Source: Hyphomicrobium sp.
Lineage (GTDB): Bacteria; Pseudomonadota; Alphaproteobacteria; Rhizobiales; Hyphomicrobiaceae
NCBI GenBank assembly: GCA_002928515.1
Contig: PERI01000003.1
Location: forward strand, 124,001-188,000
Direction of reading: 5' to 3'
Length of the DNA stretch: 64,000 bases
The stretch's first letter is position 1. Every line of letters begins with the position of its first letter. The notes under the pieces are model-generated. The model did not search any database. It worked only from the letters and a program-made list of their open reading frames with translations, and was not told where the DNA came from. A program made the translations under genes and the position numbers. Below are positions 63,460-64,000 of this stretch, one piece after another.

Positions 63460-63488
63460 TTTATAATGCTTCTTATGTGCAAAGTCAA
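63460..63488 (-). promoter_or_regulatory. Sigma-70 promoter of the sit operon
   Basis: Read leftward, TTGACT (63488-63483) and TATAAA (63465-63460) are separated by exactly 17 bases and lie 29 bases before the sitA ATG. Upstream of it a heptamer, GCAAATC, is repeated with a 13-base period, a possible site for a Mur, Irr or MntR-type regulator. Confidence 0.7.
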
Positions 63489-63545
63489 TCTAGTTAGGAA
63501 TGATTTGCATCTAGGATTTGCTTTAGTCTGGTGGGGATTCTTATC

Positions 63546-64000
63546 TCAGCGCTTTGTGAGCCGCATTATAGCTTGCCTCATCGCGTCCATCACGCCGGCT
63601 TCCGTCATCGCATGCCCTACGCCCTCGACGATCTGCAAATCGCAGTTGCCCCACCGTTGCGACAGATCGTATGCGGCTTTTGGAGGACACAATAAATCGT
63701 AGCGACCTTGAATGATCGCGCCAGAAATGCCGCGCAATCGCTGTGCGCCGTCGAGAAGTTGGTTCGGTCTTAGAAAAAAATCATGAGCGATGTAGTGCGC
63801 TTCGACGATGGGTGTCGGCGGCATCGGGTTGTCTTGAGAATAGTCTGCGCTGATCTCGACCTTACTCGGAACAAGTTCCGATAACGCCCGCTCGTAGGCG
63901 TGCCAGATTTGAGCGGCGGGTCGATGGATGGCTGGATCCGCATGCGTGAGGCGTCGCACATAAGCACCGAGAACATCTCCCCGTTCTGCCTCATCGATAT
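63546..64000 (-). CDS. pip: Prolyl aminopeptidase, C-terminal part (partial)
   Basis: The final 150 residues of an alpha/beta hydrolase; the 5' end lies beyond the window. It shows the S33-family pattern near the edge (DEAERGDVLGAYVRRLTHAD) and the last two catalytic residues: Asp in IQGRYDLLCPP and His in EGVGHAMTEAG. Upstream sequence should hold the GxSxGG nucleophile. It cleaves N-terminal proline from peptides in the cytoplasm. It lies upstream of sitA on the same strand, but the sit promoter between them suggests a separate unit. Confidence 0.85.
   Translation of the reverse strand, partial: IDEAERGDVLGAYVRRLTHADPAIHRPAAQIWHAYERALSELVPSKVEISADYSQDNPMPPTPIVEAHYIAHDFFLRPNQLLDGAQRLRGISGAIIQGRYDLLCPPKAAYDLSQRWGNCDLQIVEGVGHAMTEAGVMDAMRQAIMRLTKR

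Noticed and set aside
1-64000. Toxin-antitoxin, phage, secretion or defence system
   Set aside because: No gene in the window carries the motifs of such systems; the small frames found have signal or anchor segments but no partner.

Overview
The window is ordinary-looking chromosomal DNA of mid-50s percent GC from an alphaproteobacterium, most likely of the order Hyphomicrobiales (Rhizobiales). The evidence is a DUF2865 protein, a class II DAHP synthase, a DUF1289 gene next to TIGR02281-type retropepsins, a PdhS/PleC-like histidine kinase, a SitABCD manganese/iron importer and a FadE/FadJ/FadI beta-oxidation operon. I cannot name the genus. I see no insertion sequence, integrase, prophage or CRISPR array. 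Genes are dense, and many use TTG or GTG starts.

Layout. 0-5 kb: the 3' end of rpoD with its terminator, a GreA/GreB-like factor, a three-gene operon (SnoaL-like protein, GNAT acetyltransferase, nitrilase-family amidase), a SIMPL protein and a CAU-anticodon tRNA. 5-17 kb: a lipid block with a ketoacyl-ACP synthase and its ACP, an acyl-CoA ligase plus MerR regulator, and a leftward operon fadE-fadJ-fadI-cfa with a 22-bp palindrome in front of fadE. 17-19.5 kb: a small sulfur-oxidation island, with a flavocytochrome c sulfide dehydrogenase flavoprotein divergent from soxYZ. 19.5-35 kb: housekeeping metabolism (cimA, cysS, gltX, nadE, aroF, gor, rpiA, gph) with a REP/BIME-like repeat. 34.7-42 kb: sulfur-relay proteins (DsrE-like, TusA, YeeE/YedE), an MMPL/RND exporter, tRNA-Val, and an ornithine decarboxylase/ureohydrolase operon behind a structured leader. 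42-54 kb: a di-heme cytochrome fused to DUF4384, a TPP enzyme, threonine ammonia-lyase, a 3-hydroxyisobutyrate dehydrogenase-like enzyme, Lrp, a DUF442 phosphatase-like protein, GST, a nuclease and a histidine kinase. 53-64 kb: DUF1289 plus two retropepsins, phosphoglucomutase/phosphomannomutase, TauE/SafE, DusA, an SH3 protein, sitABCD and the end of a prolyl aminopeptidase gene.

How the genes fit together. Fatty acids would be activated by the CoA ligase and degraded by FadE, FadJ and FadI; the MerR protein encoded with the ligase is the natural candidate regulator and the fadE palindrome the natural candidate operator. Sulfide or thiosulfate sulfur could be carried on SoxYZ and handled in the cytoplasm by TusA and DsrE-like proteins, with YeeE/YedE and TauE/SafE moving sulfur compounds across the membrane. 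That link is an inference: the genes are scattered and no SoxAX, SoxB, SoxCD or FccA is present here. I did not find one clear undescribed system. The points most worth a second look are the incomplete Sox/FCSD island, the di-heme DUF4384 fusion, the SnoaL-GNAT-nitrilase operon with its palindrome, the ornithine decarboxylase leader, and an anomalous 3' segment in cysS.
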